DNA from: Trueperaceae bacterium
GTDB taxonomy: Bacteria; Deinococcota; Deinococci; Deinococcales; Trueperaceae
DNA: 12,331 bases
Direction: 5' to 3'
NCBI GenBank assembly: GCA_024636105.1
Contig: JAGXHO010000279.1
Span: 1-12,331 of the forward strand
Part shown: in pieces, positions 1 through 7,874 of the stretch
Position numbering within the stretch: position 1 is the stretch's first letter
How the letters are laid out: every line of letters begins with the position of its first letter
The notes under the pieces: generated by a model
What the model saw: the letters and a program-made list of their open reading frames with translations, nothing else
What the model was told of the DNA's origin: nothing
Database searches by the model: none
Program-made: the position numbers and the translations under genes

Positions 1-1529
1 ACCTTGCGGCCCATCTCGTAGGCCTTGTCGCGGTGGGCGATGATCGACAGCGCGTCGACCTTCTCCTCGTTCACCAGGATGTCGACCTTCACCAAGTCAC
101 CCGCTCGGTACTCGAGCGGCTGATAGTCCATCGAGGCGTAGCCACGCGAGAGCGACTTGAGGCGGTCGTGGAAGTCGTAGAGGATCTCGCCGAACGGGAC
201 GTGGTACCGGAGCTCGACGCGGCGCCCGTGGTAGACCATGTCGCGCAGCGTGCCGCGCTTCTCCTGCACCAACCCCATCGCCGATCCCACGTACTCCTCG
301 GGCAGGAACACGGACAGCGCCACCCAGGGCTCCGAGATCGTCTCGATGCGGTCGGGCGAGGGGAGCTCGCTGGGGATCTGGACGCGCAGGCGCTTCCCGT
401 CGGTCGTGACCACGTCGTAGACGACGCCGGGAGCGGTGGCGATCAGCGAGAGGTCGAACTCGCGCTCGAGCCGAGCTTGGACGATGTCGGCGTGCAGCAG
501 TCCCAGGAACCCGCATCGAAAGCCGAAACCGAGCGCCTCGGAGGTCTCGGGCTCGAAGCTGAAGGCGGCGTCGTTCAGCCGCAGCTTCTCGAGCGCCTCG
601 CGCAGCTTGGGATAGTCCTCGGTGTCGGTCGGGTACAGCCCGCTGAAGACGACCGGCATCGCCGGCTTGAAGCCTGGGATGGCGGCGCCGGCGGAGCGGT
701 CGACGGAGTTCACCGTGTCGCCGATCTGGGTGTCGGCGATCTCCTTGATGCCGGCGGTGAACCAGCCGACCTCGCCGACGCCGAGCCGCTCGCTGACGGT
801 GGGCGCCGGACTGAAGAAGCCGACCTTGTCGACCTCGAGAAGCTTGCCGGTCGAGGCGATCTTGACCTTGTCGCCGGAGGCGATCGAGCCGTCGAACACC
901 CGGATGAAGGCGATGACGCCCTGGTAGGCGTCGTACACCGCGTCGAAGATGAGCGCGCGGAGCCCGGCGTCCGGGTCGCCCTCCGGACCTGGCAGGTGCT
1001 CGACGATCCCTTCGAGCACCGCGCGCACGTTCTCGCCGGTCTTGGCCGAGGTGGCGACGGCGTGGTCGCCGGGGATGCCGATCACCTCTTCGAGCTCGGC
1101 GATCGCGCCGGCCACGTCGGCGGCCGGGAGGTCGATCTTGTTGATGATCGGCAGCACCTCGAGGCCGTTGTCGGTCGCCAGGTAGGCGTTCTGGATCGTT
1201 TGGGCCTCGACCCCCTGGGCGGCGTCGATCACCAGGAGCACGCCCTCGCAGGCGCGCAGCGCGCGCGAGACCTCGTAGTTGAAGTCGACGTGGCCGGGGG
1301 TGTCGATCAGGTTGAACAGGTAGGTGTCGCCGGCGTCCGAGGTGTAGTACAGGCGCATGGGCGTGGCCTTGATCGTGATGCCGCGCTCGCGCTCCAGGTC
1401 GAGCGTGTCGAGCATCTGGTCGCGCTTGTCGCGCTCCGAGACGGTCTGGGTCAATTCGAGGATGCGATCCGCCAGCGTCGACTTGCCGTGGTCGACGTGG
1501 GCGATGATCGAGAAGTTCCGGATCTTCAT
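1..1529 (-). CDS. lepA: Elongation factor 4 (LepA), 3' end outside window
   Basis: Translational GTPase that binds the ribosome in an EF-G-like way and is implicated in back-translocation and ribosome biogenesis. About 509 residues are visible, and the family is usually near 600, so roughly the last 90 codons lie beyond position 1. From the ATG at 1529 the protein begins [19 protein letters not shown]1 lies at residues 10-18, the G3 motif DTPGH at 76-80 and the G4 motif NKID at 130-133. Further on come the LepA-typical [11 protein letters not shown] stretch and, near the edge, [16 protein letters not shown] second in-frame ATG at 1538 would add MGR. I prefer 1529 because it matches usual LepA N-termini and has a TACGAT box 7 nt upstream. 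The gene follows tilS-tadA on the same strand after about 55 nt, so it may be co-transcribed or have its own leaderless promoter. Confidence 0.97.
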   Translation of the reverse strand, partial: MKIRNFSIIAHVDHGKSTLADRILELTQTVSERDKRDQMLDTLDLERERGITIKATPMRLYYTSDAGDTYLFNLIDTPGHVDFNYEVSRALRACEGVLLVIDAAQGVEAQTIQNAYLATDNGLEVLPIINKIDLPAADVAGAIAELEEVIGIPGDHAVATSAKTGENVRAVLEGIVEHLPGPEGDPDAGLRALIFDAVYDAYQGVIAFIRVFDGSIASGDKVKIASTGKLLEVDKVGFFSPAPTVSERLGVGEVGWFTAGIKEIADTQIGDTVNSVDRSAGAAIPGFKPAMPVVFSGLYPTDTEDYPKLREALEKLRLNDAAFSFEPETSEALGFGFRCGFLGLLHADIVQARLEREFDLSLIATAPGVVYDVVTTDGKRLRVQIPSELPSPDRIETISEPWVALSVFLPEEYVGSAMGLVQEKRGTLRDMVYHGRRVELRYHVPFGEILYDFHDRLKSLSRGYASMDYQPLEYRAGDLVKVDILVNEEKVDALSIIAHRDKAYEMGRK

Positions 1530-1541
1530 CCGACCCATCGT
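1530..1541 (-). promoter_or_regulatory. Possible leaderless -10 box for lepA
   Basis: On the minus strand, TACGAT (a TANNNT match) is followed by seven bases and then the ATG at 1529. Deinococcus leaderless genes typically have such a box about 7 nt before the start codon. No convincing -35 hexamer is visible 16-18 nt further upstream, and a TANNNT match is a weak signal, so this is tentative. Confidence 0.25.
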
Positions 1542-1559
1542 ACACGTCGCGCCCGTCCG

Positions 1560-1573
1560 ACCACGGCCGTGGT
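1560..1573. repeat. 14-bp perfect palindrome between tilS-tadA and lepA
   Basis: The sequence ACCACGGCCGTGGT is a perfect inverted repeat with no loop. It sits in the short gap between the tilS-tadA stop (1585) and the lepA start (1529). It could be a dimeric repressor site or a weak RNA hairpin. In DNA this GC-rich, one such palindrome can also arise by chance. Confidence 0.3.
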
Positions 1574-1584
1574 GGACGCACGCC

Positions 1585-3294
1585 TCAACCCCGTCGGTCC
1601 GCGAAGAAGCCCGACAGCAACGCTTCCGCCTCCCGCGCGCGCACCCCGCCGCGCACGTCCGTCTGGCGCTTCCAGCCTTCGCCGGACAGGTCGGCGACAC
1701 CCCCCAGCGCACCGTCCCGGCGGTTCTCGGCGCCGTACACGACCCGCGCGACGTGCGCCGCGAGGACCGCGCCGAAGCACATCGGGCACGGCTCCAGGGT
1801 CACCACCAGGGTGGCGCCCGTGAGTCGCCAACCGCCGACCGTTGCAGCAGCGGCGCGCAGCGCGACGACCTCCGCGTGGGCGGTCGGGTCGCCGGTAGCG
1901 CGCGTCGCGTTGGCCCCCTCCCCCACCACCGCACCGTCCAGTACGACGACCGCCCCCACCGGCAGCTCGCCAGCAGCGGCGGCGGCAGATGCCAACTCCA
2001 GCGCTTGGCGCATCCAGCGGTGCTCGTCGTCCTCGATCATGCGCGGGCCCGCCTCGTTGGCTGCCAGGACGCCCTCGGCCCAAACGACCTCGGCGCCGCG
2101 GACGAGTACCCGAACCCCGTCGCGCTCCTCACGCGGGACGCGGGCGTCGACGAGCACGTCGGCGAGCGTCCGGTGGCCGCCGGGGAGCGCCACGACGTCT
2201 CCCGGCCGGCGCGTGCGCAGGTCGAGCGGCCCTTCGGCCAGGACCGAAGGATCGACCCCGTCGGGAAGCTGCTCGGGGCGCACCACGGTCACGGACGCGA
2301 TGGGTGCGACCGGGCGCGCGACCGCCACCCGCCCGTACGCGATCCGGAGCGTCGCGCCCTTTCCGACGCTCGCCCGCCACGGCGTCGGCGCGCCCAGGTT
2401 CGTCCGGGCGGTCTCGACCCGTAGCTGGTCGACCGGTACGTCCGCAGCCGCCAGCAGCGCGGCCAACGCCTCTCGCTGGATCGCCACCGGCTGGCGCGCG
2501 AGGACCGCAGCCTCGAGCCCGTCTTCCGCGGCCGAGCGGCGCGCGCCGCTCGGCGCCCCGTCGCCGAGCAACCGATCGACGCCGCGGACGCGACGCACCG
2601 CCTCGGCCCGGACGAACGCCGCCACGTCGCGCTGCACGGTCGCGAGGCGCGCCAAGCGATGGCTCGTCCCCGCAGCGTGCGCCTCCATGCGTGGCAGCAG
2701 CGCGTGCCGCACCCAGGCGCGCGCGCGCTCGAGGTCCTCGTTCGTCGGGTCCTCGCGCCACGCTTGCCGCCGCCGATCGAGCCAAGCCCGCAGCTCGTTC
2801 CGGCTCACGCCCAGTAGCGGCCGCACGATGCGGCCGCGCCGCGCGGGCATGCCGTGCAGGTAGGCGGCGCCACGGAGCGCTTGCAGGAGCACCGTCTCCG
2901 CCTGGTCGTCGACCGTGTGGGCGAGCACGATCGCATCGGCCCCTTCGGCTCGCGCCAGCCGGTGGAGCGCCTCGCGCCGCAGGCGGCGTGCGGCGTCCTC
3001 GAGGTTCCAGCCGCGTTGGTCGGCGACGACCGCCACCGGCACCCGGGCGCTCGAGAACCGCACGCCGAGCGTCGCGGCGAGCCCCTCGACGAAGGCGGCG
3101 TCGGCGGTCGAGGTGGGGCGCAACGCGTGGTCGACGTGCAAGATCGCCACGTCCACACCGGCCTCGACGAGCAGGCAGGCGAGCGCCACGCTGTCGCCGC
3201 CGCCCGACACGCCCACCCCCACGCGCGCGGCCTCCGGCGCCAGCGCGCGCAGGCGGTCGAGCACCACCGTCCCCAGGTCGTTCGCCTCCGGCAT
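1585..3294 (-). CDS. tilS: Fused tRNA(Ile)-lysidine synthase / tRNA adenosine deaminase (TilS-TadA)
   Basis: A 569-residue two-domain tRNA wobble-modification protein. Residues 1 to about 418 are TilS, which ligates lysine to C34 of tRNA-Ile(CAU). It shows the PP-loop SGGGDS at 30-35, LHVDHALRP at 52-60, [10 protein letters not shown] at 126-135, the EDPTN motif at 181-185 and a TilS C-terminal domain with RRPGD and VVWAEG. Residues 419-569 are a complete TadA, which deaminates A34 of tRNA-Arg(ACG) to inosine. The HAE at 473-475 supplies the zinc histidine and the catalytic glutamate, and PCPMC supplies zinc cysteines 503 and 506. The reading frame is continuous across the join. An in-frame ATG at 2040 falls exactly at the TadA start and could give a separate TadA. 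The ATG at 3294 has GGAG directly against it, too close for a normal ribosome site, so the true start is uncertain. Confidence 0.93.
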   Translation of the reverse strand: MPEANDLGTVVLDRLRALAPEAARVGVGVSGGGDSVALACLLVEAGVDVAILHVDHALRPTSTADAAFVEGLAATLGVRFSSARVPVAVVADQRGWNLEDAARRLRREALHRLARAEGADAIVLAHTVDDQAETVLLQALRGAAYLHGMPARRGRIVRPLLGVSRNELRAWLDRRRQAWREDPTNEDLERARAWVRHALLPRMEAHAAGTSHRLARLATVQRDVAAFVRAEAVRRVRGVDRLLGDGAPSGARRSAAEDGLEAAVLARQPVAIQREALAALLAAADVPVDQLRVETARTNLGAPTPWRASVGKGATLRIAYGRVAVARPVAPIASVTVVRPEQLPDGVDPSVLAEGPLDLRTRRPGDVVALPGGHRTLADVLVDARVPREERDGVRVLVRGAEVVWAEGVLAANEAGPRMIEDDEHRWMRQALELASAAAAAGELPVGAVVVLDGAVVGEGANATRATGDPTAHAEVVALRAAAATVGGWRLTGATLVVTLEPCPMCFGAVLAAHVARVVYGAENRRDGALGGVADLSGEGWKRQTDVRGGVRAREAEALLSGFFADRRG

Positions 3295-3362
3295 CTCCGT
3301 AGTGTTCCACGCATGGCGGATGGAGGCGCCGTGGCCGCAGCCCCGCGGTGCACCTCAAGCGG

Positions 3363-3374
3363 TACGCTTCGGCC
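3363..3374 (+). promoter_or_regulatory. Possible leaderless -10 box for deoB
   Basis: TACGCT at 3363-3368 is followed by six bases and the deoB ATG at 3375. No Shine-Dalgarno sequence is visible, so a leaderless transcript is plausible given the apparent Deinococcota affiliation. The 80-bp divergent gap (3295-3374) must also hold any promoter for tilS-tadA, for which I see no clear candidate. No good -35 hexamer was found. Confidence 0.35.
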
Positions 3375-4556
3375 ATGCTCCGCCGCCGCACCGTCGCGCT
3401 CGTCGTGCTCGATTCCGTGGGGCTGGGCGCGCTGCCCGATGCCGAAGCGTTCGGCGATGCGGGTTCCCATACCCTCGACCACACCCTCGATGCCGCCCCG
3501 GTCGACCTCCCCAACCTGACCGCGCTCGGCTTGGGGATGGTGCCCGGCGTGACCAGCCTGCCCACCCACGACGCCCCGCAGGGGGCGTTCGGCCGCATGC
3601 GCGAGCGCTCTCCGGGCAAGGACACGACCACCGGCCACTGGGAATTCATGGGGATCGAGCTGCAGCAGCCGTTCCGCACCTTCGAGCGCTTCCCGGACGC
3701 GGTCATGGCGGCGTTCGACGCCGCGACCGGTCGCGGGCACCTGGGCAACCGCCCGGCCTCGGGCACCGCGATCCTCGACGAGCTGGGCGCCGAGCACCTC
3801 GCCACCGGCGCGCCGATCGTCTACACGAGCGCCGACAGCGTCTTCCAGGTCGCCGCCCACGTCGACGTGGTGCCACTCGAGACGCTGTACGCCTGGTGCC
3901 GCGCGGCCCGCGGCATCCTGGTGGGCGACGTCGCCGTCGCCCGGGTGATCGCGCGCCCCTTCGAGGGCACCCCTGGCGCCTGGCGACGGCGCAACGCCGA
4001 CCGCAAGGACTACGCCGAGGCGCCGCCGCAGCCGACGGTCCTCGACGGGCTCGTAGCTGCCGGCCGCGAGGTCGTCGGCATCGGCAAGATCCCCGACATC
4101 TACGCGCACCGGGGGATCACCCGGGCGGTGCACACGGACGACGACGACGACGGCGTCACCAAGACGATCGAGGCGCTCGCGACCGGCGTCGACGGACTCG
4201 TGTTCACCAACCTGGTCGGCTTCGACGCGCTCTACGGCCACCGCCGCGACCCGCAGGGCTACGCCGCGGCGCTCGCCGCCTTCGACGCCCGCCTCCCCGA
4301 GCTGCGCGCCGCGCTGGGCCCGGAGGACGTCCTGATCCTGGTCAGCGACCATGGCAACGACCCCACGTGGCCCGGCACCGACCACACCCGCGAGCACGGC
4401 CTCCTCCTCGCCACCGGCCCCGGCATCGTCCCCCGCCCCATCCCCACCCGCGACGGCTTCGCCGACCTCGGCGCCACCGTCGCCGAGCTGCTCCACGTGC
4501 CGTGGGACGGTGCTGGGACGTCGTTCGCCAAGGCGCTCTACACCCGGCCGTATTGA
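3375..4556 (+). CDS. deoB: Phosphopentomutase
   Basis: Interconverts ribose-1-phosphate (or deoxyribose-1-phosphate) and the 5-phosphate, linking nucleoside salvage to the pentose phosphate pathway. It is a cytoplasmic di-manganese enzyme of the alkaline phosphatase superfamily. The 393-residue length is normal. Metal ligands of the Bacillus cereus enzyme have clear counterparts: D13 in LDSVGLG, D284 and H289 in FDALYGH, and D325, H326 and H337 in [14 protein letters not shown]. The phosphorylatable threonine lies in KDTTTGHWE (residues 82-90), and [12 protein letters not shown] is another family signature. A GTG at 3348 would add nine residues, but the ATG at 3375 gives the usual family start. 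It is the only plus-strand gene here, divergent from tilS-tadA and convergent with the ribosomal operon. Confidence 0.97.
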   Translation: MLRRRTVALVVLDSVGLGALPDAEAFGDAGSHTLDHTLDAAPVDLPNLTALGLGMVPGVTSLPTHDAPQGAFGRMRERSPGKDTTTGHWEFMGIELQQPFRTFERFPDAVMAAFDAATGRGHLGNRPASGTAILDELGAEHLATGAPIVYTSADSVFQVAAHVDVVPLETLYAWCRAARGILVGDVAVARVIARPFEGTPGAWRRRNADRKDYAEAPPQPTVLDGLVAAGREVVGIGKIPDIYAHRGITRAVHTDDDDDGVTKTIEALATGVDGLVFTNLVGFDALYGHRRDPQGYAAALAAFDARLPELRAALGPEDVLILVSDHGNDPTWPGTDHTREHGLLLATGPGIVPRPIPTRDGFADLGATVAELLHVPWDGAGTSFAKALYTRPY

Positions 4557-4576
4557 CGACGGCGTGGCGGTGGTTC

Positions 4577-4616
4577 GTTCGGGGCCTAGAGGCGCTTCGC
4601 GTCCACGGCCCCGAAC
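4577..4616. repeat. Hairpin copy 1 (related to 4645-4712)
   Basis: Ten-base arms at 4577-4586 (GTTCGGGGCC) and 4607-4616 are perfect reverse complements and enclose a 20-nt apical segment containing GGCGCTTCGCG. The segment matches that of the second hairpin, read on the opposite strand, at 17 of 20 positions. Here the inner stem is imperfect. The outer left arm can also pair with 4633-4644 (TTCGTTCGGGGC at 4574-4585 against its reverse complement), so alternative folds compete. It lies 20 bp after the deoB stop and is probably part of a bidirectional termination region. Confidence 0.7.
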
Positions 4617-4644
4617 CCCAGCGACCCCGTTCGCCCCGAACGAA

Positions 4645-4712
4645 GGGGGCGGCCCCGTGTTGGGGACCGTTGGCGCGAAGCGCCTTTAGGTCCCCAACAC
4701 GGGGCCGCCCCC
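4645..4712. terminator. Long perfect hairpin, probable bidirectional terminator
   Basis: Twenty-four-base arms at 4645-4668 and 4689-4712 are perfect reverse complements. The 20-nt apical segment (4669-4688) folds again as GGCGC-GAA-GCGCC. The hairpin lies between the convergent ends of deoB (4556) and rplQ (4735), where termination from both sides is expected. Neither side has a run of T after the stem, so it is not a textbook intrinsic terminator. It could be a U-less terminator, a 3'-end stabiliser or a dispersed palindromic element. Confidence 0.75.
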
Positions 4713-4734
4713 GCATCGTCAAGAGAGCGAACGA

Positions 4735-5091
4735 TCAGTCGTCGATCAGCTCGATGTACGCCTCTTGCGTGGCGTCGCCACGACGGGTCCCGAGGCGGTA
4801 GATCCGGGTATATCCCCCGGGCCGCTCCGCGTACCGAGGCGCGATCTCGTCCATCAGCTTGCGCTGGATGTCGTTGTCGTGCACGTCGCGGGCGATGAGG
4901 CGGCGGGCGTGGAGGTCGCCGCCGCGGGCGGTGGTGATCAGCTTCTCGACGAAGGGTTGGAGGTTCTTGGCCTTCGTGAGGGTGGTCTTGATGCGGCCGT
5001 GGCGGAACAGCGCAGTGGCCTGCGCTCGCGCGAGCGCGATGCGGTGGCTGCTGTTCATGTTCAGCTTGCGGCCGGCGGACAGGTGGCGCAT
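4735..5091 (-). CDS. rplQ: 50S ribosomal protein L17
   Basis: Large-subunit ribosomal protein, last gene of the operon. At 118 residues it has the usual bacterial short-form length. It starts [17 protein letters not shown] and includes [24 protein letters not shown] and the family motif [11 protein letters not shown] near the C-terminus, resembling the Deinococcus protein in my memory. It starts at an ATG 3 nt after the rpoA stop, so it is probably translated by coupling or by a site inside rpoA. Its 3' end faces deoB across the hairpin region. Confidence 0.97.
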   Translation of the reverse strand: MRHLSAGRKLNMNSSHRIALARAQATALFRHGRIKTTLTKAKNLQPFVEKLITTARGGDLHARRLIARDVHDNDIQRKLMDEIAPRYAERPGGYTRIYRLGTRRGDATQEAYIELIDD

Positions 5092-5094
5092 CGG

Positions 5095-6057
5095 TTACTC
5101 CTTGAGCTTCAGGCCGCTGGCCGCGAGCCGTTCCTTGATCTCCTCGAGGCTCTTCTCCCCGACGCCGCCGACCTTCTTGAGGTCGCGCTCGCTGAGCGCG
5201 AGCAGGGCGTTGACGGAGTCGATGCCCTCCTCTTGCAGCGAGTGCAGCACGCGCGAGGAGAGCTGGAGGCTCTCGAGGCTCATCTGGACCGGCTCGGGCG
5301 CCGCCGGGGCGGCGTCGGGGGCCTTCGTGGGGATCGTCATGACCGGTACCTGGTCGGGCTCGAGCTCGGTCGACTCCATGCTGAAGACGTTCAGCTGGGT
5401 GCGCAGCGTCTCGACCGCATGGTCGAGGGCGGTGCGCGGGTCGATCGAACCGTCGGTCCAGACGCGCAGGACCAGTCGGTCGAGGTCGGTCTTCTGGCCG
5501 ACGCGGGTGTCCTCGACGCGGTACGCCACGCGGCGGACCGGCGTGAAGAGCGCGTCAACTGGGATCGAGTTGATGCGGTCTTTGGTGCCGTGGATGTCGG
5601 CGGGCACGTAGCCGACGCCGGGTTCGACGCGGACTTCCATGACCAGCTTGCCGCCCTCGCCGAGGGTGGCGATGTGCAGGTCGGCGTTCACGACTTCGGC
5701 ACCGACGGGCACGTCGAAGTCGGCCGCGGTCACGGTGCCGGAGGCCTCCTTGCGGAGGGTCAGCGTGACCGGATCGTCGTCGTGCAGCTTCACGACCAGC
5801 TCCTTGAGCTGGAGGATGATCTGCATCACGTCCTCGACGACACCGGGAATGGTCGAGAACTCGTGGAGCACGTCTTCGATGTAGACGCTCGTCACCGCGG
5901 TGCCAGGCACCGAGGAGAGCAACAGGCGCCGAAGCGGGTTGCCGAGCGTGACGCCGAACCCGCGCGCCAGCGGCTCCACGACGAACTCGCCGTAGGTGGG
6001 CGTGGTCTTGGCTTTGAACTCGGGGATGATCTGCACCGTGGTCTCCGTCCCGATCAA
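5095..6057 (-). CDS. rpoA: DNA-directed RNA polymerase alpha subunit
   Basis: The 320-residue alpha subunit scaffolds RNA polymerase assembly and contacts promoter DNA and activators. The N-terminal dimerisation domain includes [24 protein letters not shown], and [14 protein letters not shown]. The C-terminal domain (about 265-316) has the helix-hairpin-helix [18 protein letters not shown]269 aligns with E. coli R265, the key UP-element contact. The start is a TTG at 6057 whose bases overlap the rpsD stop (TTGA), implying coupling. A GTG at 6036, preceded by GGAG at six bases, is a good alternative and gives an N-terminus closer in length to the Deinococcus protein. Rare starts in rpoA may tune alpha output against the ribosomal proteins. 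Confidence 0.97.
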   Translation of the reverse strand: MIGTETTVQIIPEFKAKTTPTYGEFVVEPLARGFGVTLGNPLRRLLLSSVPGTAVTSVYIEDVLHEFSTIPGVVEDVMQIILQLKELVVKLHDDDPVTLTLRKEASGTVTAADFDVPVGAEVVNADLHIATLGEGGKLVMEVRVEPGVGYVPADIHGTKDRINSIPVDALFTPVRRVAYRVEDTRVGQKTDLDRLVLRVWTDGSIDPRTALDHAVETLRTQLNVFSMESTELEPDQVPVMTIPTKAPDAAPAAPEPVQMSLESLQLSSRVLHSLQEEGIDSVNALLALSERDLKKVGGVGEKSLEEIKERLAASGLKLKE

Positions 6058-6671
6058 CGCGAGTAGTACTCGATGACCTGGAGTTCGTTGACCGGCACGA
6101 CGATGTCTTCGCGCGAGGGCCGGCTCTTGAAGGTCCCCCTCATGGCTTCGGCGTCGAACTCGAGCCAGGGGAGCGTCTTGCCGCGCTTGCGCGCTTCGAG
6201 GTTCTCGCGGATGAAGGGGTTCTTCTTCGCGCTGGCGTGGACCTCGAGGACGTCGCCGGGTTCGACCCGGTACGACGGCACGTCGAGGCGCTTGCCGTTG
6301 ACGACGATGTGCCCGTGGGCGACGAACTGGCGCGCCTGGCGGCGGGTGCTCGCGATGCCCATGCGGTACACGACGTTGTCGAGGCGGGACTCGAGCAGTT
6401 GCAGGAACACTTGGCCGGTGGCGCCGGTCTTCTGGGAGGCCTCGGCGAAGAGGTTCCGGAACTGCTTCTCGCTCATGTTGTAGTAGAACCGCAGCTTCTG
6501 CTTCTCGCGCAGGCGGACGGCGTAGTCCGACGGCTTGCGGCGGCGGCGCTGGCCGTGCTGCCCCGGAGGGTACGGGTGCCGTTCCATGTACTTCTGGACC
6601 TTCGGCGACTCGACCAGGTTCACGCCTTCGCGCCGGCTGATCTTGACGATCGGACCTCGGTATCGACCCAT
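6054..6671 (-). CDS. rpsD: 30S ribosomal protein S4
   Basis: Primary 16S rRNA binder that nucleates assembly of the 30S body; in many bacteria it also represses its own operon. It has 205 residues, with [11 protein letters not shown], the [17 protein letters not shown] block, [14 protein letters not shown] and an S4 RNA-binding fold with [19 protein letters not shown]. It ends VIEYYSR. The N-terminal cysteines that bind zinc in Thermus thermophilus S4 are absent, so this is the zinc-free form. A GGAG five bases before the ATG at 6671 serves as ribosome binding site. Its TGA overlaps the rpoA TTG start. Confidence 0.98.
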   Translation of the reverse strand: MGRYRGPIVKISRREGVNLVESPKVQKYMERHPYPPGQHGQRRRRKPSDYAVRLREKQKLRFYYNMSEKQFRNLFAEASQKTGATGQVFLQLLESRLDNVVYRMGIASTRRQARQFVAHGHIVVNGKRLDVPSYRVEPGDVLEVHASAKKNPFIRENLEARKRGKTLPWLEFDAEAMRGTFKSRPSREDIVVPVNELQVIEYYSR

Positions 6672-6690
6672 GGTTTCTCCTTCCGTCCGA

Positions 6691-7080
6691 TCAGCGCAGC
6701 TTGCGCTTGCGAGGGCGGCAGCCGTTGTGGGGGCTGGGGGTGTCGTCGATGATCGTGCGCACGTTCACGCCCGTGGCCTGGATCGACCGGATCGCTTGCT
6801 CACGGCCGGAGCCGGTGCCGCGGATCACGATGTCGAGCTGGCTGAGGCCCATGTTCTGCGCCTTGCGGGTGGCGTCGGCGGCGGCCAGCTGGGCGGCGTA
6901 CGGGGTGCCCTTCTTGGAGCCCTTGTAGCCGATGCTGCCCGCCGAGGACCAGGCGACGGTGTTGCCGTCCATGTCCGTGATCGTGACGATCGTGTTGTTG
7001 TAGCTCGCGTGGATGAAGGCTTTGCCTTCCGCGAGGGAGCGCTTGACGCGCTTCTTGGTGGTCTTGGTGGGTTTGGCCAT
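6691..7080 (-). CDS. rpsK: 30S ribosomal protein S11
   Basis: Small-subunit platform protein that helps shape the mRNA exit region together with S7 and S18. It has 129 residues, with [50 protein letters not shown] sequence, and the nearly invariant C-terminal [19 protein letters not shown] basic lysine-rich N-terminus ([12 protein letters not shown]) is typical. It lies 17 nt after rpsM and 19 nt before rpsD, the two largest gaps in the operon apart from the right edge. The ribosome site before the ATG at 7080 is weak. Confidence 0.98.
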   Translation of the reverse strand: MAKPTKTTKKRVKRSLAEGKAFIHASYNNTIVTITDMDGNTVAWSSAGSIGYKGSKKGTPYAAQLAAADATRKAQNMGLSQLDIVIRGTGSGREQAIRSIQATGVNVRTIIDDTPSPHNGCRPRKRKLR

Positions 7081-7097
7081 GTCTGCTCAGGGTCCCC

Positions 7098-7478
7098 TTA
7101 CTTCTTCGGCGCCTTCTTCTTACCGGCGACGGTGCGGCGCGGGCCCTTGCGGGTGCGGGCGTTCGTCTTGGTCGACTGGCCGCGCACGGGAAGACCGCGG
7201 CGGTGGCGGAGGCCGCGGTAGCAGCCGATGTCCATGAGGCGCTTGATGTTCAGCTGGACCTCGCGGCGGAGGTCGCCCTCGACCTTGAAGCTGCGGTCGA
7301 CGATCTCGCGGATCTTGGCGACGTCGGTCTCGGCGAGGTCCTTGACGCGGACGTCGGGGTCGACGCCGGCCTCGGCGAGGATCTGCTGGGAGCGCGAGAG
7401 CCCCACTCCGTAGATGTACGGGAGCGCGTGCTCGATGCGCTTCTCACGCGGGAGGTCGATGCCTGAGATGCGTGCCAT
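7098..7478 (-). CDS. rpsM: 30S ribosomal protein S13
   Basis: Small-subunit head protein that contacts P-site tRNA and bridges to the 50S subunit. It has 126 residues: [62 protein letters not shown] (quoted here only as the family signature from about residue 71 on), and a strongly basic tail ending AGKKKAPKK that reaches toward the tRNA. The ATG at 7478 comes 3 nt after the rpmJ stop. Order rpmJ-rpsM-rpsK-rpsD-rpoA-rplQ is the standard alpha operon. Confidence 0.97.
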   Translation of the reverse strand: MARISGIDLPREKRIEHALPYIYGVGLSRSQQILAEAGVDPDVRVKDLAETDVAKIREIVDRSFKVEGDLRREVQLNIKRLMDIGCYRGLRHRRGLPVRGQSTKTNARTRKGPRRTVAGKKKAPKK

Positions 7479-7481
7479 GCC

Positions 7482-7598
7482 TTATCCCTGCCTCTGCTTG
7501 TGCTTCGGGTTGACCGAGCAGATCACGTAGACCCGCCCGTGGCGACGGATGACCTTGCACTTGTCGCACATGGGTTTGACGGACGCGCGGACCTTCAT
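7482..7598 (-). CDS. rpmJ: 50S ribosomal protein L36, with one-residue insertion
   Basis: Tiny zinc-ribbon protein of the large subunit, translated here as [19 protein letters not shown], followed by [19 protein letters not shown]. It is the cysteine-containing (C+) paralogue. The zinc ligands should be C11, C14, C27 and H33. It has 38 residues rather than the usual 37. The extra residue lies in the CSVNPKH segment, which makes the gap between the third cysteine and the histidine one residue longer than in the canonical CENPKH form. GGAG seven bases before the ATG is a good ribosome site. It starts 11 nt after the end of infA. Confidence 0.96.
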   Translation of the reverse strand: MKVRASVKPMCDKCKVIRRHGRVYVICSVNPKHKQRQG

Positions 7599-7608
7599 GG
7601 TCGGTCTC

Positions 7609-7872
7609 CTACTTCCGGTAGACGATGCGACCCTTTTCAGGATCGTAGGTGCTGATCTCGATGACCACCCGGTCGCCCGGGAGGATGCGGATGTAGTGCC
7701 GGCGCATCTTGCCGCCCACGTGGGCGAGGATCTCCGGACCCGCGTCCAACTGGACCAGGAAGGTCGTGTTGGGGCGCGCTTCGAGGACGACGCCTTCCGT
7801 ACGGATGGTGTCTTGCGTCGTCTCCTCGTCGCGGCGCGGCTTCGGGGGGCCGGTGAATCGTCGTCGCGCCAT
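7609..7872 (-). CDS. infA: Translation initiation factor IF-1, N-terminally extended
   Basis: IF-1 binds the 30S A site and assists IF-2 and IF-3 in start-site selection. It is a single OB-fold (S1-like) domain. The core reads [38 protein letters not shown], and [20 protein letters not shown] at the C-terminus. At 87 residues it is about 15 longer than the 72-residue E. coli protein. The added N-terminus ([14 protein letters not shown]) is basic and proline-containing, and an extension also occurs in the Deinococcus protein as I recall it. The strong AGGAGG five bases before the ATG at 7872 fixes the start, although a much longer open frame continues upstream as a shadow of map. It begins 2 nt after the map stop. 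Confidence 0.96.
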   Translation of the reverse strand: MARRRFTGPPKPRRDEETTQDTIRTEGVVLEARPNTTFLVQLDAGPEILAHVGGKMRRHYIRILPGDRVVIEISTYDPEKGRIVYRK

Positions 7873-7874
7873 GC

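Noticed and set aside
97..1581. Minus-strand 494-codon frame over lepA starting at 1581
   Set aside because: It is out of frame with the G1, G3 and G4 motifs of LepA. Its sequence is an R/P/A-rich shift of the real protein.
33..1823. Long plus-strand open frame (596 codons) antisense to lepA
   Set aside because: The translation is low-complexity and biased (many V, D, R, G, L) with no recognisable domain, while the minus strand encodes a motif-complete LepA. GC-rich codon bias commonly opens the antisense frame.
2129..3805. Large minus-strand frames spanning tilS and deoB (2129-3805 and 2805-4496)
   Set aside because: They cross gene boundaries, lack domains and conflict with motif-complete tilS-tadA and deoB.
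4131..4152. Run of aspartate codons in deoB (about residues 255-259) as a possible repeat or calcium site
   Set aside because: It is a short low-complexity stretch in a surface loop, explained by repeated GAC codons. It has no motif spacing for a known metal site.
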